Positions 8,080 through 16,686 of a DNA stretch of 32,223 bases are shown in pieces. The number at the start of each line of letters is the position of its first letter. Position 1 is the stretch's first letter. A program made the position numbers and the translations under genes. A model generated the notes under the pieces. It did not search any database and was not told where the DNA came from. It saw only the letters and a list, made by a program, of their open reading frames with translations. Origin of the DNA: Ureibacillus yapensis (GTDB lineage: Bacteria; Bacillota; Bacilli; Bacillales_A; Planococcaceae); assembly GCF_003515775.1 (NCBI RefSeq), contig NZ_QWEI01000017.1, positions 1 through 32,223 of the forward strand, in the 5' to 3' direction.

Positions 8080-8358
8080 TTGAATATTAATTTGCTGATT
8101 ATAGGGGTTATTTTATTAATATCAGGTTATTTAATTGGTGTAAAACAACTCATTGAATTATTAACTTTTGTCCGAAACAAGTCTGTTAAAGATAAAAAGA
8201 AAGTGGCCAATATTATGGGGGGTTCCCAGATTATATTGGGGGCAATTTTAATCACCTTAGGTGGTATCGGCTTTAAGAATGACCCAATGATCATTGCGGC
8301 AGTTCTTGTTATTTTATTAGTTCTATCAATTTATGTAGTTCGAAAATATATTGTTTAA
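8080..8358 (+). CDS. Small membrane protein, DUF3784-like, 92 aa
   Basis: A TTG start at 8080 follows AGAGGGGA at about 10 bases. The protein has three predicted membrane helices (approximately residues 4-22, 47-65 and 69-86) with a basic loop between the first two (RNKSVKDKKK), so the loop is probably cytoplasmic. Size and layout resemble the DUF3784 family of small Bacillus membrane proteins; this is a tentative resemblance without a diagnostic motif. Function unknown. It converges on the SLH gene. Confidence 0.6.
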   Translation: MNINLLIIGVILLISGYLIGVKQLIELLTFVRNKSVKDKKKVANIMGGSQIILGAILITLGGIGFKNDPMIIAAVLVILLVLSIYVVRKYIV

Positions 8359-8383
8359 GGAGCTTCAATATCCATGTAAAATC

Positions 8384-8419
8384 AAAAAAGCCGATTCTCT
8401 AAAAGTTAAGGAATCGACT
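8384..8419 (-). terminator. Terminator of the SLH protein gene
   Basis: Read on the minus strand, AGTCGATTCC pairs with GAATCGGCT (with G-U pairs) and is followed by TTTTTT. It lies between convergent genes and is oriented mainly to end the SLH transcript. Confidence 0.7.
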
Positions 8420-8441
8420 CTAAGTTTATTTATTGCAGATT

Positions 8442-9494
8442 TTATTCCAATTCTTCTAAAGGGATTTCAATTTCTATTGGAATTATAGTAGAGTTTCCTT
8501 CATATACTCCTTTTTGAAATTCCACTTTTACAAAATGGTTTTCTTTAAATCCTTCTGTTGGTGGATTTAAAATTTCCGTTTCTTCAATCGTTTCGCCTGG
8601 TTCAAGAACCAAGTCTTGGATTGCTTGGGTGCAAAGGATTACTGGATTTCTCCAGACACTTCCTACTTCAATTTTTTCGCCGTTATTTTCAGTAAATAGA
8701 TTAGCTGAAAATCCTCGGTCGCATCCGTTAAAACCAATATATGGAACACCATTTTCGCTTATATTAGTGGCCTTTGTCTTTACATACAGTCTTCCATACG
8801 CCTGACCTAAAAATAGATCAAATTTTATTCCATCCCGCTCTACTGTTTTTTCAACATTAAATTCAGGATTTAGGGTGATGGGGAAAACTTCATTGGCTAG
8901 GTGAATCATGGAAGCTGCCTGAGCTCGATTGACATGCGCTTTAGGAGCAAATCGACCATCTCCATTACCATAGATAATACCGAGACTGGCCAAGATTTCT
9001 ATATAGTCGGTTGCCCAACCAGAAACGTCATCGAACTGTAAAGAACGACTCGTGTTTCTTTCGAAATTGTATGCTAAAACGATCATTTTGGTCATTTCTT
9101 CTCTTGTCACAAATCTATTCGGTTTAAACGTTCCATCTGGATATCCATCGATTACGCCGGGTTTCTCGGTTTGAATCGCCTTTATATACGGACTTGCCCA
9201 ATGGTTTGCCCCATCAACCAAATTGGTTTTTTCATTCATATTCACATCAAGTTCGAGAATGAGAGCGATTATTTTGGCAGCTTCACCCCTCGTTAGCTCT
9301 TTATGTGGGGCAAATAGGTTATCTCCAACCCCATTGATTGCACCTTTTTCTACCAGATAATCGACTGTGTTTTTTGCCCACCCAAATCTCTCCATGTCTT
9401 TAAAAGAACTATTTGCATGTACTGGATTGAGAAAAGCGAATATCATTATTGAAGTGGCTAAAATACATGTTATTCCTAGTCTATGTTTTTTCAT
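8442..9494 (-). CDS. Secreted S-layer-homology (SLH) domain protein, 350 aa
   Basis: A cell-surface protein held to the wall by three SLH domains, which bind pyruvylated secondary wall polymer. A signal peptide occupies about residues 1-27, with cleavage near VHA-NSS. The SLH domains lie at about 30-83, 93-143 and 153-203; each shows the pattern of a W/Y near the start, a hydrophobic helix, DGxF or NxF, P and a TR(G/E)E(A/M)-like motif (LTRGEAAKII, VTREEMTKMI, VNRAQAASMI). Residues of about 210-350 form a beta-rich domain of unknown function with two cysteines, C258 and C288, that could form a disulfide outside the cell. Its EPGETIEETE segment recalls BsuPI-like beta-sandwiches. Ribosome binding site AAAGGGGGAA. 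The three-repeat module is enough for anchoring; the cargo domain is unrecognised. Confidence 0.9.
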   Translation of the reverse strand: MKKHRLGITCILATSIMIFAFLNPVHANSSFKDMERFGWAKNTVDYLVEKGAINGVGDNLFAPHKELTRGEAAKIIALILELDVNMNEKTNLVDGANHWASPYIKAIQTEKPGVIDGYPDGTFKPNRFVTREEMTKMIVLAYNFERNTSRSLQFDDVSGWATDYIEILASLGIIYGNGDGRFAPKAHVNRAQAASMIHLANEVFPITLNPEFNVEKTVERDGIKFDLFLGQAYGRLYVKTKATNISENGVPYIGFNGCDRGFSANLFTENNGEKIEVGSVWRNPVILCTQAIQDLVLEPGETIEETEILNPPTEGFKENHFVKVEFQKGVYEGNSTIIPIEIEIPLEELE

Positions 9495-9640
9495 GAAATT
9501 TCCCCCTTTGCTTACTATATTTTACCGTAAAAAGAAACTAATAAGGCTATTTTTATTCACAGTCCTATACCATTTGCATTTGATTTTTTAGTTTTGTCCC
9601 GACCGCTCCTTTCTGTAATGAAAAGTTTATAGTTGAAAAA

Positions 9641-9680
9641 GAAAAAAAAAGCGCGATTCTTCAATAACGCGAATCGCTCT
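9641..9680 (-). terminator. Terminator of the 69-aa gene
   Basis: Read on the minus strand, GAGCGATTCGC and GAATCGCGC form an imperfect stem followed by nine T residues. It belongs to the same GCGATTC stem family as the hairpin at 2124-2154. Confidence 0.7.
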
Positions 9681-9688
9681 TTAAAACC

Positions 9689-9898
9689 CTAATTTATTTT
9701 GGTTGCTGCCAAAGGAAATAACTCGTTAATATCCTTTATCATACTGTTGTAAGCATCGATCTTGGCATCACAATATAGTGCTAAGTCTTTATAGCTGGAG
9801 AATACATCCGCTCTCTCTAAGCATTTTTTGCGGTATTCTTCAACGAATTGTTTTTTAAATTCCACTCTTTTTAAAAGATCCTCGATATTTGGATTCAT
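9689..9898 (-). CDS. Hypothetical small helical protein, 69 aa
   Basis: Unrecognised. ATG 9898 has a good ribosome binding site (AAAGGAGTGAG) and the gene is followed by a terminator with a long T run, so it is probably expressed. The protein is highly charged and predicted all-helical, with no membrane segment and a single region rich in K/E (FKKQFVEEYRKKCLER). Size and composition suggest a cytoplasmic two-helix protein that could dimerise; no motif indicates function. It is divergent from the gene at 10018. Confidence 0.6.
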   Translation of the reverse strand: MNPNIEDLLKRVEFKKQFVEEYRKKCLERADVFSSYKDLALYCDAKIDAYNSMIKDINELFPLAATKIN

Positions 9899-10017
9899 CT
9901 AACTCACTCCTTTATAGAAAATATGGGCAATTTAAAGGAATTTTATACCAGGTTATTACTCAACTAAACTATAATTTAATCTATAAAACAGATTGAGCAT
10001 AATTTAGGGGTGCAGTC

Positions 10018-10404
10018 ATGAAGAAAAAAGTTTTTCTATTATTAATTTGTGGGTTGATCATTTTATTCTTTGCGAGTTTCTTTGTAAACCGGGCGAGTCA
10101 GGATCCGGCGTTAGGTAAGGATATACACTCGAGGCTTGCGAAAGGGGAAAAACAAATTGATTTAACAACGATGACAGACTTCGAATGGGATGCTGCTGCG
10201 GCGTTTGGTCCTTATACGACAAATGAAATCATTGAGGAATCAATGGGTATTCAATTCAAAGGGGATAGTGGAGGCATTGAAGTAATCGAGGATCAATTTT
10301 TATTAGTATTTGCTAAAGGAAAACATGCAGTTAAAACAGTAGTTCTTTCTAGAGAATATGGGGATTATGCAATCAAGGATCATAAATTATTAATGGTTAA
10401 ATAG
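10018..10404 (+). CDS. Membrane-anchored hypothetical protein, 128 aa
   Basis: ATG 10018 follows AGGGGTG. A basic N-terminus and one hydrophobic segment (about residues 5-23) give a signal anchor or uncleaved signal peptide; there is no lipobox. The extracellular part contains TDFEWDAAAAFGPYTTNE, resembling a motif (DFEWD...FGPYTP) I recall from a widespread group of small Firmicute surface proteins of unknown role. A short beta-rich C-terminus follows. Monocistronic: a perfect terminator lies 32 bases downstream. Confidence 0.7.
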   Translation: MKKKVFLLLICGLIILFFASFFVNRASQDPALGKDIHSRLAKGEKQIDLTTMTDFEWDAAAAFGPYTTNEIIEESMGIQFKGDSGGIEVIEDQFLLVFAKGKHAVKTVVLSREYGDYAIKDHKLLMVK

Positions 10405-10435
10405 TAATTGTTTGAACTAAACCCGTCATTAAATC

Positions 10436-10467
10436 AAAAGGCAGTGGTGCGCACCACTGCCTTTTTT
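10436..10467 (+). terminator. Strong bidirectional terminator
   Basis: AAAAGGCAGTGGTGC is followed at once by its near-exact complement GCACCACTGCCTTTTTT, giving an uninterrupted stem with A/T tracts on both sides. It sits between convergent genes and can serve both the 128-aa gene and the nucleoside transporter. Confidence 0.9.
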
Positions 10468-10524
10468 GATTTCAGTTATGAAAAGGTTTTGGCCGTTAGC
10501 CGCCAATTCGCTATGGGTGTTTTT

Positions 10525-11703
10525 TTATATAACCAAACTAACGATGATCCCTGAAAGTACACTTACAAGTGTGGCACCATACAACAGTTTTAAGCCAAAA
10601 CGCGCAACGGAATTTCCTTGCTTTTCATTCAAGCTTTTTACTGCCCCAACAATGATCCCAATGGATGAGAAGTTGGCGAAGGAAACAAGGAATACAGAAA
10701 GAATTGCGATTGTTTCTTCACTAAAGTCAAATTTGCCTCCGGATAGATCCAGCATCGCCACAAATTCATTGGTCAACAGTTTAGTCGCCATGATTGATCC
10801 GGCGTTAACTGCTTCAGACATAGGAATTCCCATGATGAAAGCAACAGGGGCAAAGATATAGCCCAGAATCGTCTGGAAGGAAACGTTGAACAATAGCTCA
10901 AACAAACTATTGAATCCTGCCATCAAGGCAATGAACCCAATCAACATCGCACCAACGATAATGGCAACTTTAAAACCATCGAGGATGTATTCTCCGAGCA
11001 TTTCAAAGAAGGATTGCTTTTCATGCTCTACTTCCAAGATGTCTTCACTTGGGTCAATCTCGTAAGGATTAATGATACTAGCGATGATAAAACCGCCAAA
11101 TAAATTTAAAACTAAAGCCGTAACAATATATTTTGGTTCCAGCATTGTCATATAAGCGCCAACGATGGACATCGAGACAGTGGACATTGCCGACGCACAT
11201 AGTGTATACAAACGCTGGTTCGAAAGCAGGCCGAGTTGTTTTTTTAATGTAATAAAAACTTCTGATTGTCCAACCATCAATGAAGCCACGGCATTATATG
11301 ATTCAAGTTTACCCATTCCGTTGACTTTGCTTAATGCCCATCCAATGCCCTTCATGATGACCGGCAGGATTCTCAAATGCTGCAGTATACCGATTAATGC
11401 GGAAATAAAGACAATCGGCAATAAAACATTTAAGAAGAACGGAGCCTGTCCTTCATTCGCCAAGCCGCCAAATACAAAGTTAATCCCTTCGCTTGCATAT
11501 TCCAGCAGCTTATTAAATACAGTAGCTATTGCCGTAATAATGATTAAACCAAATTCTGTATTTAACAGCAGCAATGACAAAAGAATTTGAATGATAATCA
11601 TCGTAATAATTGGTTTGTATTTTATCTCTTTTCGATTGGAACTAGCCAACCAAGCCAATAACAATACGATTAAAATACCTAAAATAGAAATAACGTAAGG
11701 CAT
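10525..11703 (-). CDS. nupC: Nucleoside transporter, CNT/NupC family, 392 aa
   Basis: An inner-membrane symporter that brings nucleosides in with H+ or Na+. All three parts of the CNT fold are visible: N-terminal helices (about residues 1-60); the central core with [13 protein letters not shown] (the Gate region), [10 protein letters not shown] and GQSEVF; and the C-terminal transport domain with [15 protein letters not shown] and [18 protein letters not shown]. These loops carry the substrate- and cation-binding residues of the family. Length (about 390-400) is normal. AGGAGG precedes ATG 11703. No pathway genes are adjacent, so substrate preference (pyrimidine or purine nucleosides) cannot be told. 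B. subtilis has NupC, NupG and YutK-type paralogues and the symbol is only approximate. Confidence 0.9.
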   Translation of the reverse strand: MPYVISILGILIVLLLAWLASSNRKEIKYKPIITMIIIQILLSLLLLNTEFGLIIITAIATVFNKLLEYASEGINFVFGGLANEGQAPFFLNVLLPIVFISALIGILQHLRILPVIMKGIGWALSKVNGMGKLESYNAVASLMVGQSEVFITLKKQLGLLSNQRLYTLCASAMSTVSMSIVGAYMTMLEPKYIVTALVLNLFGGFIIASIINPYEIDPSEDILEVEHEKQSFFEMLGEYILDGFKVAIIVGAMLIGFIALMAGFNSLFELLFNVSFQTILGYIFAPVAFIMGIPMSEAVNAGSIMATKLLTNEFVAMLDLSGGKFDFSEETIAILSVFLVSFANFSSIGIIVGAVKSLNEKQGNSVARFGLKLLYGATLVSVLSGIIVSLVI

Positions 11704-12007
11704 ATGTAACCTCCTGAAGAATTTGATAATATGTGTGCGCTTACAATAAAGTTACCGCTAGAATATTAACCTCTTTTGCATGAGATTGCAATGGTTATTA
11801 TACCCATAATCGAGCAAGTTGAATCGGATCTGGTTATTTTGGACAGTAATCCCTATCGATTCGGAACTTGCTGCCATGTGCAAAATTTCTATATAAAAGG
11901 AAGGAAATCGAGAAAATGAATGTACCTTAACAAGGTTCGGGGAAAATTCATTGATAAAAGGAAGCTAACTTTGAAACCATAAGTTGCAAAGGACAATAAT
12001 TTTGACC

Positions 12008-12036
12008 TTGACATAGAGTGTGCTAAATAATAAAAT
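12008..12036 (+). promoter_or_regulatory. Sigma-A promoter for the dab leader or a small RNA
   Basis: TTGACA (12008-12013), a 17-base spacer and TAAAAT (12031-12036) match the vegetative consensus at eleven of twelve positions with ideal spacing. Transcription would start near 12043 and run into the hairpin at 12198-12270 before reaching dabB. Confidence 0.65.
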
Positions 12037-12197
12037 TTTATATGATAAATATAAATAAGATATTCTCCATATTGGTTTTAGGATGATTGTCAATATTTTA
12101 ACATTGGTGATCCATCCAAAGCCAAAAAGGAAAATGAAATAATAGTTGTAATAAAGGTAGACGATTTAAAAAACCTAGTTTAGGTTAGTTAAAAGTA

Positions 12198-12270
12198 AAC
12201 CGACAATTTACAAAGATTAATGGTTTGATTTGGACCATTATCTTTTGAATTGTCGGTTTTTTGTTTTTTT
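12198..12270 (+). terminator. Long terminator or attenuator hairpin before dabB
   Basis: AACCGACAATT at 12198 pairs with AATTGTCGGTT near 12248-12258, with an inner stem TAATGGT/ACCATTA and AAAGAT opposite ATCTTT, then a broken run of about a dozen T. It is much longer than the other terminators in the window and lies about 160 bases after a strong promoter and 120 bases before dabB. Confidence 0.7.
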
Positions 12271-12312
12271 GCAATGAAAATCATTTGACTTGGCAGGAAG
12301 GGAGAATCACTA

Positions 12313-12396
12313 ATGACGCGGAGGGATAAGAATTATATGTTCGACATTTTGTCTACTTGCATTCATTTATTTCAGGGGAGGAGATGGAGATGCTAA
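12313..12396 (+). CDS. Possible 27-aa leader peptide overlapping the dabB start
   Basis: ATG 12313 has GGAAGGGAG about 10 bases upstream. The frame of 27 codons ends at TAA 12394-12396, inside the ATGCTAA that contains the dabB start (12390), giving a 7-base overlap typical of translational coupling. The peptide is basic with two cysteines (MTRRDKNYMF... ending RRWRC). The same bases include the dabB ribosome binding site, so translation of the peptide would pass ribosomes directly to dabB. It could also be a chance frame. Confidence 0.35.
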   Translation: MTRRDKNYMFDILSTCIHLFQGRRWRC

Positions 12397-13925
12397 ACCA
12401 ACTGGATAGTGACTTTTTGCCCTTTGTATTCTTACTGTTTCTAGCTGTTTCCGTATTAAGCTCTCTACTCCTTCTATATCCAAAAACACCTTTGCATTTT
12501 ATTCGCATACATCAAGGGTTTATCGTTTTACCGCCTCTTGTTGCCCTGATCGCCCTCTTATTGAATGATGGAAAAACAATGGTGGGTCCTTGGCATTTTG
12601 ATTCCTTATCGTGGCTGCTGGCCCTTTTTGTACTGACGATTGGCTGTATTGTCCAGCGCTATTGTGTCCATTACTTGCTTGGCGATGCGGCCTATCGAGA
12701 ATATTTTGCATTGCTGACATTTACGACGACTGCTGCCGCTGCAACTTGGATCAGCAATGATTTGCGGTTGTTATTGGCTTGTTGGGGGGCGGCGCTTCTT
12801 GGATTGACACTGCTTATCAGGTTGAGAAAGGAATGGAACGTAGCAAGAAATTCCGCAAAGATTTGTGGATTCTTGTTTTCGCTTAGTTGGGGAGCCTTAC
12901 TGGTGGCGATTTTTTGGATTGCGCAGTCAACGAATCAGTGGCAGTTGTCGGCTGCACTTACGCTGGATAGTCTTGCAAAGCTCGATGCATGGGAGAAGAC
13001 CTGTATCAATTTATTGCTTATTCTTGCTGTCGTTATTCCGGCAGGGCAATGGCCTTTTCAACGTTGGTTGCTGGACTCGGTAGTGGCGCCAACTCCAATT
13101 TCAGCCGTGATGCATGCAGGTATTGTCAATGCTGGTGGAATCATATTGACTCTTTTTGCGCCTCTTTTTAATGGAAGTCTTGCACAAATCGTCCTCTTCA
13201 TTTTTTCCAGTATTTCCGTGGTGATTGGAACGGGAATCATGCTGGTCCAAGTGGACTATAAACGCCAGCTCGTTGGTTCTACCATTGCCCAAATGGGCTT
13301 TATGTTGATTCAATGTGCACTGGGTGCTTATTTAGCGGCCATTATGCATGCAGTATTGCATGGCTTATTTAAAGCAACCTTGTTTTTGCAATCCGGCTCA
13401 GCGATTCAACGGCATGAATATGCATTTTATACAAAACAGCCGTTGTCCTTTTTATCGAAGCTCACTGGAATTGGGGTAGGTGTTCTGGCTGGCATGGGCT
13501 TTTGGCTTGCGTCCCCTGGTGATGCTTATCAATTGGTCAGTGCCTTCATATTGGGATGGTCACTATCAATCGCTTGGGTACAGCTTGTTGCCTCCGGATT
13601 AGGCAAGGTGGGGCGCATTGCTGGTTTTGCTGTTCTAGTCGGTGGAGCCATCATCTATTTTTTCATCCATCATCTTTTGTATGTGGCGTTAAATGAAAGT
13701 GTTCAAGAAAGCATGCAGCCTCCCGTAATGGCGGCTATAGTACTCATTGTGATTTTGTTGGGCGCAATTATGATTGGCATTTCGTTGACCCGCAATCGTT
13801 TTTCTAAATTCCATGCGATTATTTATCTTTGGCTTGTACGGTTAGGGGAGCCGCAAAATGACGTGATTGAAAGTCACCCCAATTATTTAACTCAATTACT
13901 ATTTCAAGGAGGAAAGTCACGGTGA
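12390..13925 (+). CDS. dabB: DabB, proton-conducting membrane subunit of DAB inorganic-carbon transporter, 511 aa
   Basis: An NDH-1 antiporter-like (ND5/NdhF, proton_antipo_M) protein that partners DabA and is thought to use the proton gradient to drive one-way CO2 hydration or bicarbonate accumulation. About 13 membrane helices are visible. The family segments are present: PTPISAVMHAGIVNAGG in the central helices and HGLFKATLFLQSGS, containing the conserved lysine of the antiporter-like channel. ATG 12390 is chosen because AGGGGAGGAG (12374-12383) lies at proper distance; ATG 12384 is too close and the TTG at 12357 lacks a binding site. It is shorter than true NuoL, as expected for DabB. Its stop overlaps the GTG of dabA by 4 bases. 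Older annotations call it NADH dehydrogenase subunit 5, which is misleading without a nuo operon. Confidence 0.92.
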   Translation: MLNQLDSDFLPFVFLLFLAVSVLSSLLLLYPKTPLHFIRIHQGFIVLPPLVALIALLLNDGKTMVGPWHFDSLSWLLALFVLTIGCIVQRYCVHYLLGDAAYREYFALLTFTTTAAAATWISNDLRLLLACWGAALLGLTLLIRLRKEWNVARNSAKICGFLFSLSWGALLVAIFWIAQSTNQWQLSAALTLDSLAKLDAWEKTCINLLLILAVVIPAGQWPFQRWLLDSVVAPTPISAVMHAGIVNAGGIILTLFAPLFNGSLAQIVLFIFSSISVVIGTGIMLVQVDYKRQLVGSTIAQMGFMLIQCALGAYLAAIMHAVLHGLFKATLFLQSGSAIQRHEYAFYTKQPLSFLSKLTGIGVGVLAGMGFWLASPGDAYQLVSAFILGWSLSIAWVQLVASGLGKVGRIAGFAVLVGGAIIYFFIHHLLYVALNESVQESMQPPVMAAIVLIVILLGAIMIGISLTRNRFSKFHAIIYLWLVRLGEPQNDVIESHPNYLTQLLFQGGKSR

Positions 13926-16543
13926 CGACAACGTTTGCTAAAATCAAAAATGTAGAAAAACATTCTAATGCGATGGATTTTGATATAAACAAATTTGTGA
14001 AATTTGCAAGTAAAGTAATTGTACCCCTTGGCCCTATAACGAAATTTGCGGCGCGCCATCCCTGGACAGGCTTGGAACAGCAGTCTTTTGACCAAATAGC
14101 ACGCCAACTGAGGGATACTTGTGAGGTAGATATCTATCCTAGTGATTCAATCCTCCAGTCTGCATGGGACCGAGGTGAGATTCGCCGGGAGTTTCTGGAA
14201 ACAAAACTTCAGAAATGGCTTGATTTACAATCAATCGATTTGCCGAAAGAGATTGCAAATCGGTTCTGCGTAGCAGCACTATTGCAAGAAGAGCAATCGT
14301 TTAAACCATTGCCAAAGACTGAGTTAAGAAGCCTCGCAAAGCAACTGGCAAGGCATGATGTGCAATTTCCAAAAAAACATGTTGTACATACGTATAGCCA
14401 GCGTCTACAAAAGGCCAAGGGTGAGAATATGACCGAAATCCTCAATGGTCAAATGATTAAGTGGTGCAAGCTATATTTGGATGAATCGCAGGCTGTCTGG
14501 TCGATGCCAAATCGAGAAAAAGGTTTTTATACTGCATGGAAAGAAATGGTCAAGCATGACCCGGCAGTGAATCGACTTGTACGCAGCAATCTGAATGATT
14601 TACCGAACGATGCTACGCAAGCATTAGCGGAATCCTTGTTGGGTCTGGAAATATCCTACTTGGAAATTGAAGGATATTTTAAAGCGCATTTGCTCGCTCT
14701 ACCGGGCTGGGCAGGAATGATGCTTTGGCGCTCACAGCAATCTACTGAGGAAAAGAACCTGTTGACGGAATATTTGGCAGTCCGCATTTGCCTGGAGTAT
14801 GCGCTGATCAAGCCCCACCTCCCTTTACCGGAACCAAAAATGGAAGAGGATATGGAAGACCTTCTGGAATCCTTGATTGGTTCATGGGCGAAGTGGGGGG
14901 GCATGCCAATCAATGCATGGCTGCAGTTATCTGCGACAGAAATCAAAGCAAGATTAACGCTTGCCTTTCGATTTGATCGTACTCTCCGTCAACGGCTTTG
15001 GCTCGAAGCATGGGAACAAACTTACGAATTTCAGTTAAAGAACATCATCAATTCAAAACCTCAACGTATAGCGGAACGTTCCAAGCATGCATTGGCCCAA
15101 TTTGCTTTTTGCATCGATGTACGTTCAGAGCCTTTTCGCCGTAAACTTGAAAAAGCAGGTCCTTTCGAGACGTTTGGAACAGCCGGTTTTTTCGGGTTGC
15201 CAATTGAAACTTGTGAACTTGGCAGCAAGGATCATCATCCATCCTTGCCGGTTATGTTCAAACCCCAGTTTAAAGTGAAAGAATATTCATCTGAAATTGC
15301 TTTAAAACAATATCAACAACGTCATCAAACACTCAGTTCGCTCAGCTGCACGTTTAAAAGGCTGAAGTTTAACTTGCCTTCGAGTTTATTATTGCCGGAA
15401 ATCAGTGGTCCATGGCTCAGTTTACAAACGATTGCCCGCAGCTTTGTTCCTAGGTTTGCAGGTGATGTATCACATAAAATCCGGAAAAGATGGTTACGCA
15501 AGCCCCAAGCGCAACTTTCACTGGATTATGAGCGGACATCGGAAACAGAGTTGCCCATTGGATTTTCTGAAGAGGAAAAGGTGTATTATGTACGGCAAGC
15601 TTTGAAGATGATGGGCTTAACAGAAAATTTTGCGCCATTAGTCGTGATTTGCGGGCATGGAAGCCACAGTACGAATAATCCCTACGCTTCGTCACTGGAT
15701 TGTGGTGCATGCGGAGGGGCTTCGAGTGGATTTAATTCAAGGGTATTGGCCACATTATGCAATCTTCCAGAGGTAAGGAAAACACTCGCTGAAGAGGGGA
15801 TTATGATTCCAGAAGATACGGTTTTTGCAGCTGCCGAGCATATTACTACCCTTGACGAACTGCAATGGCTTTATGTCCCGGAACTTTCACATAAAGCAAA
15901 GGAAGCCTTTGAGAGTATTCAAGCAATTTTGCCCATGGTTAGTGAACAGTCGAATGCCGAAAGAATTTCAAAATTACCGGGTATTGGAGTAGGCAAGAAT
16001 CCTAAGGATGAGGCGAAGCGCATGGGAGAAGACTGGAGTGAAGTACGACCTGAATGGGGACTTGCCCGTAATGCAGCATTCATAATCGGGTCTCGGGAGC
16101 TTACGCAAGATTGTGATCTGGAAGGAAGAGCCTTTCTTCACAATTATAACTGGCGGAAGGATGAAAATGGTGAAATTCTCGCCAATATTATCGCCGGACC
16201 AGCCACCGTCGCCCAGTGGATCAACTTGCAATATTATGCTTCTACTGTCGCCCCTCATTATTATGGCAGCGGAAATAAAACGACCCAAACCGTGACTGCG
16301 GGAATTGGGGTCATGCAGGGGAATGCCAGTGACCTATTGAGCGGCCTCCCCTGGCAGTCGGTGATGGAATCCGATCAAAAAGCATACCATGACCCACTAA
16401 GATTATTAATAGTAATCGAAGCGCCAAGAGAGTATGTAAAACGGTTGCTGGAACAAAATCCACATTTTCTTCAAAAGCTTAAAAACGGATGGATTCGATT
16501 GGTATCGATTGATCCAGAGGGACAATGGGAGAGTTTATCCTGA
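13922..16543 (+). CDS. dabA: DabA, zinc-binding subunit of DAB inorganic-carbon transporter (DUF2309/UPF0753), 873 aa
   Basis: A large cytoplasmic, membrane-associated protein with a beta-carbonic-anhydrase-like zinc site that forms the inorganic carbon accumulation complex with DabB. The expected ligands can be placed: C397-x-D399-x-R401 in FCIDVRSEPF, H579 in ICGHGSH, and C594 in SLDCGACGG. The 15-residue spacing from the His to the last Cys equals that of the characterised Halothiobacillus DabA (H524, C539, from memory). Full length for the family. It starts at GTG 13922, overlapping dabB by 4 bases, with AAGGAGGAAA upstream; the pair is translationally coupled. Nothing essential is missing, so I expect an active complex that helps growth at low CO2. 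A DUF2294 gene and a carbonic-anhydrase-like gene follow. Confidence 0.95.
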   Translation: MTTTFAKIKNVEKHSNAMDFDINKFVKFASKVIVPLGPITKFAARHPWTGLEQQSFDQIARQLRDTCEVDIYPSDSILQSAWDRGEIRREFLETKLQKWLDLQSIDLPKEIANRFCVAALLQEEQSFKPLPKTELRSLAKQLARHDVQFPKKHVVHTYSQRLQKAKGENMTEILNGQMIKWCKLYLDESQAVWSMPNREKGFYTAWKEMVKHDPAVNRLVRSNLNDLPNDATQALAESLLGLEISYLEIEGYFKAHLLALPGWAGMMLWRSQQSTEEKNLLTEYLAVRICLEYALIKPHLPLPEPKMEEDMEDLLESLIGSWAKWGGMPINAWLQLSATEIKARLTLAFRFDRTLRQRLWLEAWEQTYEFQLKNIINSKPQRIAERSKHALAQFAFCIDVRSEPFRRKLEKAGPFETFGTAGFFGLPIETCELGSKDHHPSLPVMFKPQFKVKEYSSEIALKQYQQRHQTLSSLSCTFKRLKFNLPSSLLLPEISGPWLSLQTIARSFVPRFAGDVSHKIRKRWLRKPQAQLSLDYERTSETELPIGFSEEEKVYYVRQALKMMGLTENFAPLVVICGHGSHSTNNPYASSLDCGACGGASSGFNSRVLATLCNLPEVRKTLAEEGIMIPEDTVFAAAEHITTLDELQWLYVPELSHKAKEAFESIQAILPMVSEQSNAERISKLPGIGVGKNPKDEAKRMGEDWSEVRPEWGLARNAAFIIGSRELTQDCDLEGRAFLHNYNWRKDENGEILANIIAGPATVAQWINLQYYASTVAPHYYGSGNKTTQTVTAGIGVMQGNASDLLSGLPWQSVMESDQKAYHDPLRLLIVIEAPREYVKRLLEQNPHFLQKLKNGWIRLVSIDPEGQWESLS

Positions 16544-16686
16544 TTTATTTGTCGTTCAATAAATAAACTTGTACCATATTGAAAGTAATATCATATTCAT
16601 TCGTGGCTAAAAACTAGAGATATAGGCGATTGCGGAATTTCGAAATACTAAATGCGTGTGAATTGTGGAATGGAAGGAAAGAAGTC

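Larger units (their letters stand above)
11704..12389 (+). other. 686-base intergenic region upstream of dabB
   Basis: A long non-coding stretch between the divergent nucleoside transporter gene and the dab operon. It holds a near-consensus promoter (12008-12036), about 160 bases of AT-rich leader, a 73-base terminator-like hairpin (12198-12270), and a 27-codon open frame overlapping the dabB start (12313-12396). A 19-codon frame beginning at 12082 has no usable ribosome binding site. The layout is that of an attenuated leader or of a separate small RNA of about 230 nt. Confidence 0.5.

Noticed and set aside
10466-10861. 131-codon plus-strand open frame
   Set aside because: Lies antisense to the end of the nucleoside transporter, whose family motifs are clear; a shadow frame.
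12082-12141. 19-codon frame in the dab leader beginning ATGATTGTC
   Set aside because: The only purine-rich sequence before it touches the ATG, so ribosome binding is unlikely.
12390-13925. Annotation as NADH dehydrogenase subunit 5 (NuoL)
   Set aside because: No other nuo genes are present and the gene overlaps dabA; this is the DabB subtype.
15450-15710. Minus-strand open frames within dabA, also at 14656-14946 and 15974-16288
   Set aside because: The dabA reading frame carries all expected motifs; these antisense frames have no ribosome binding sites or known domains.
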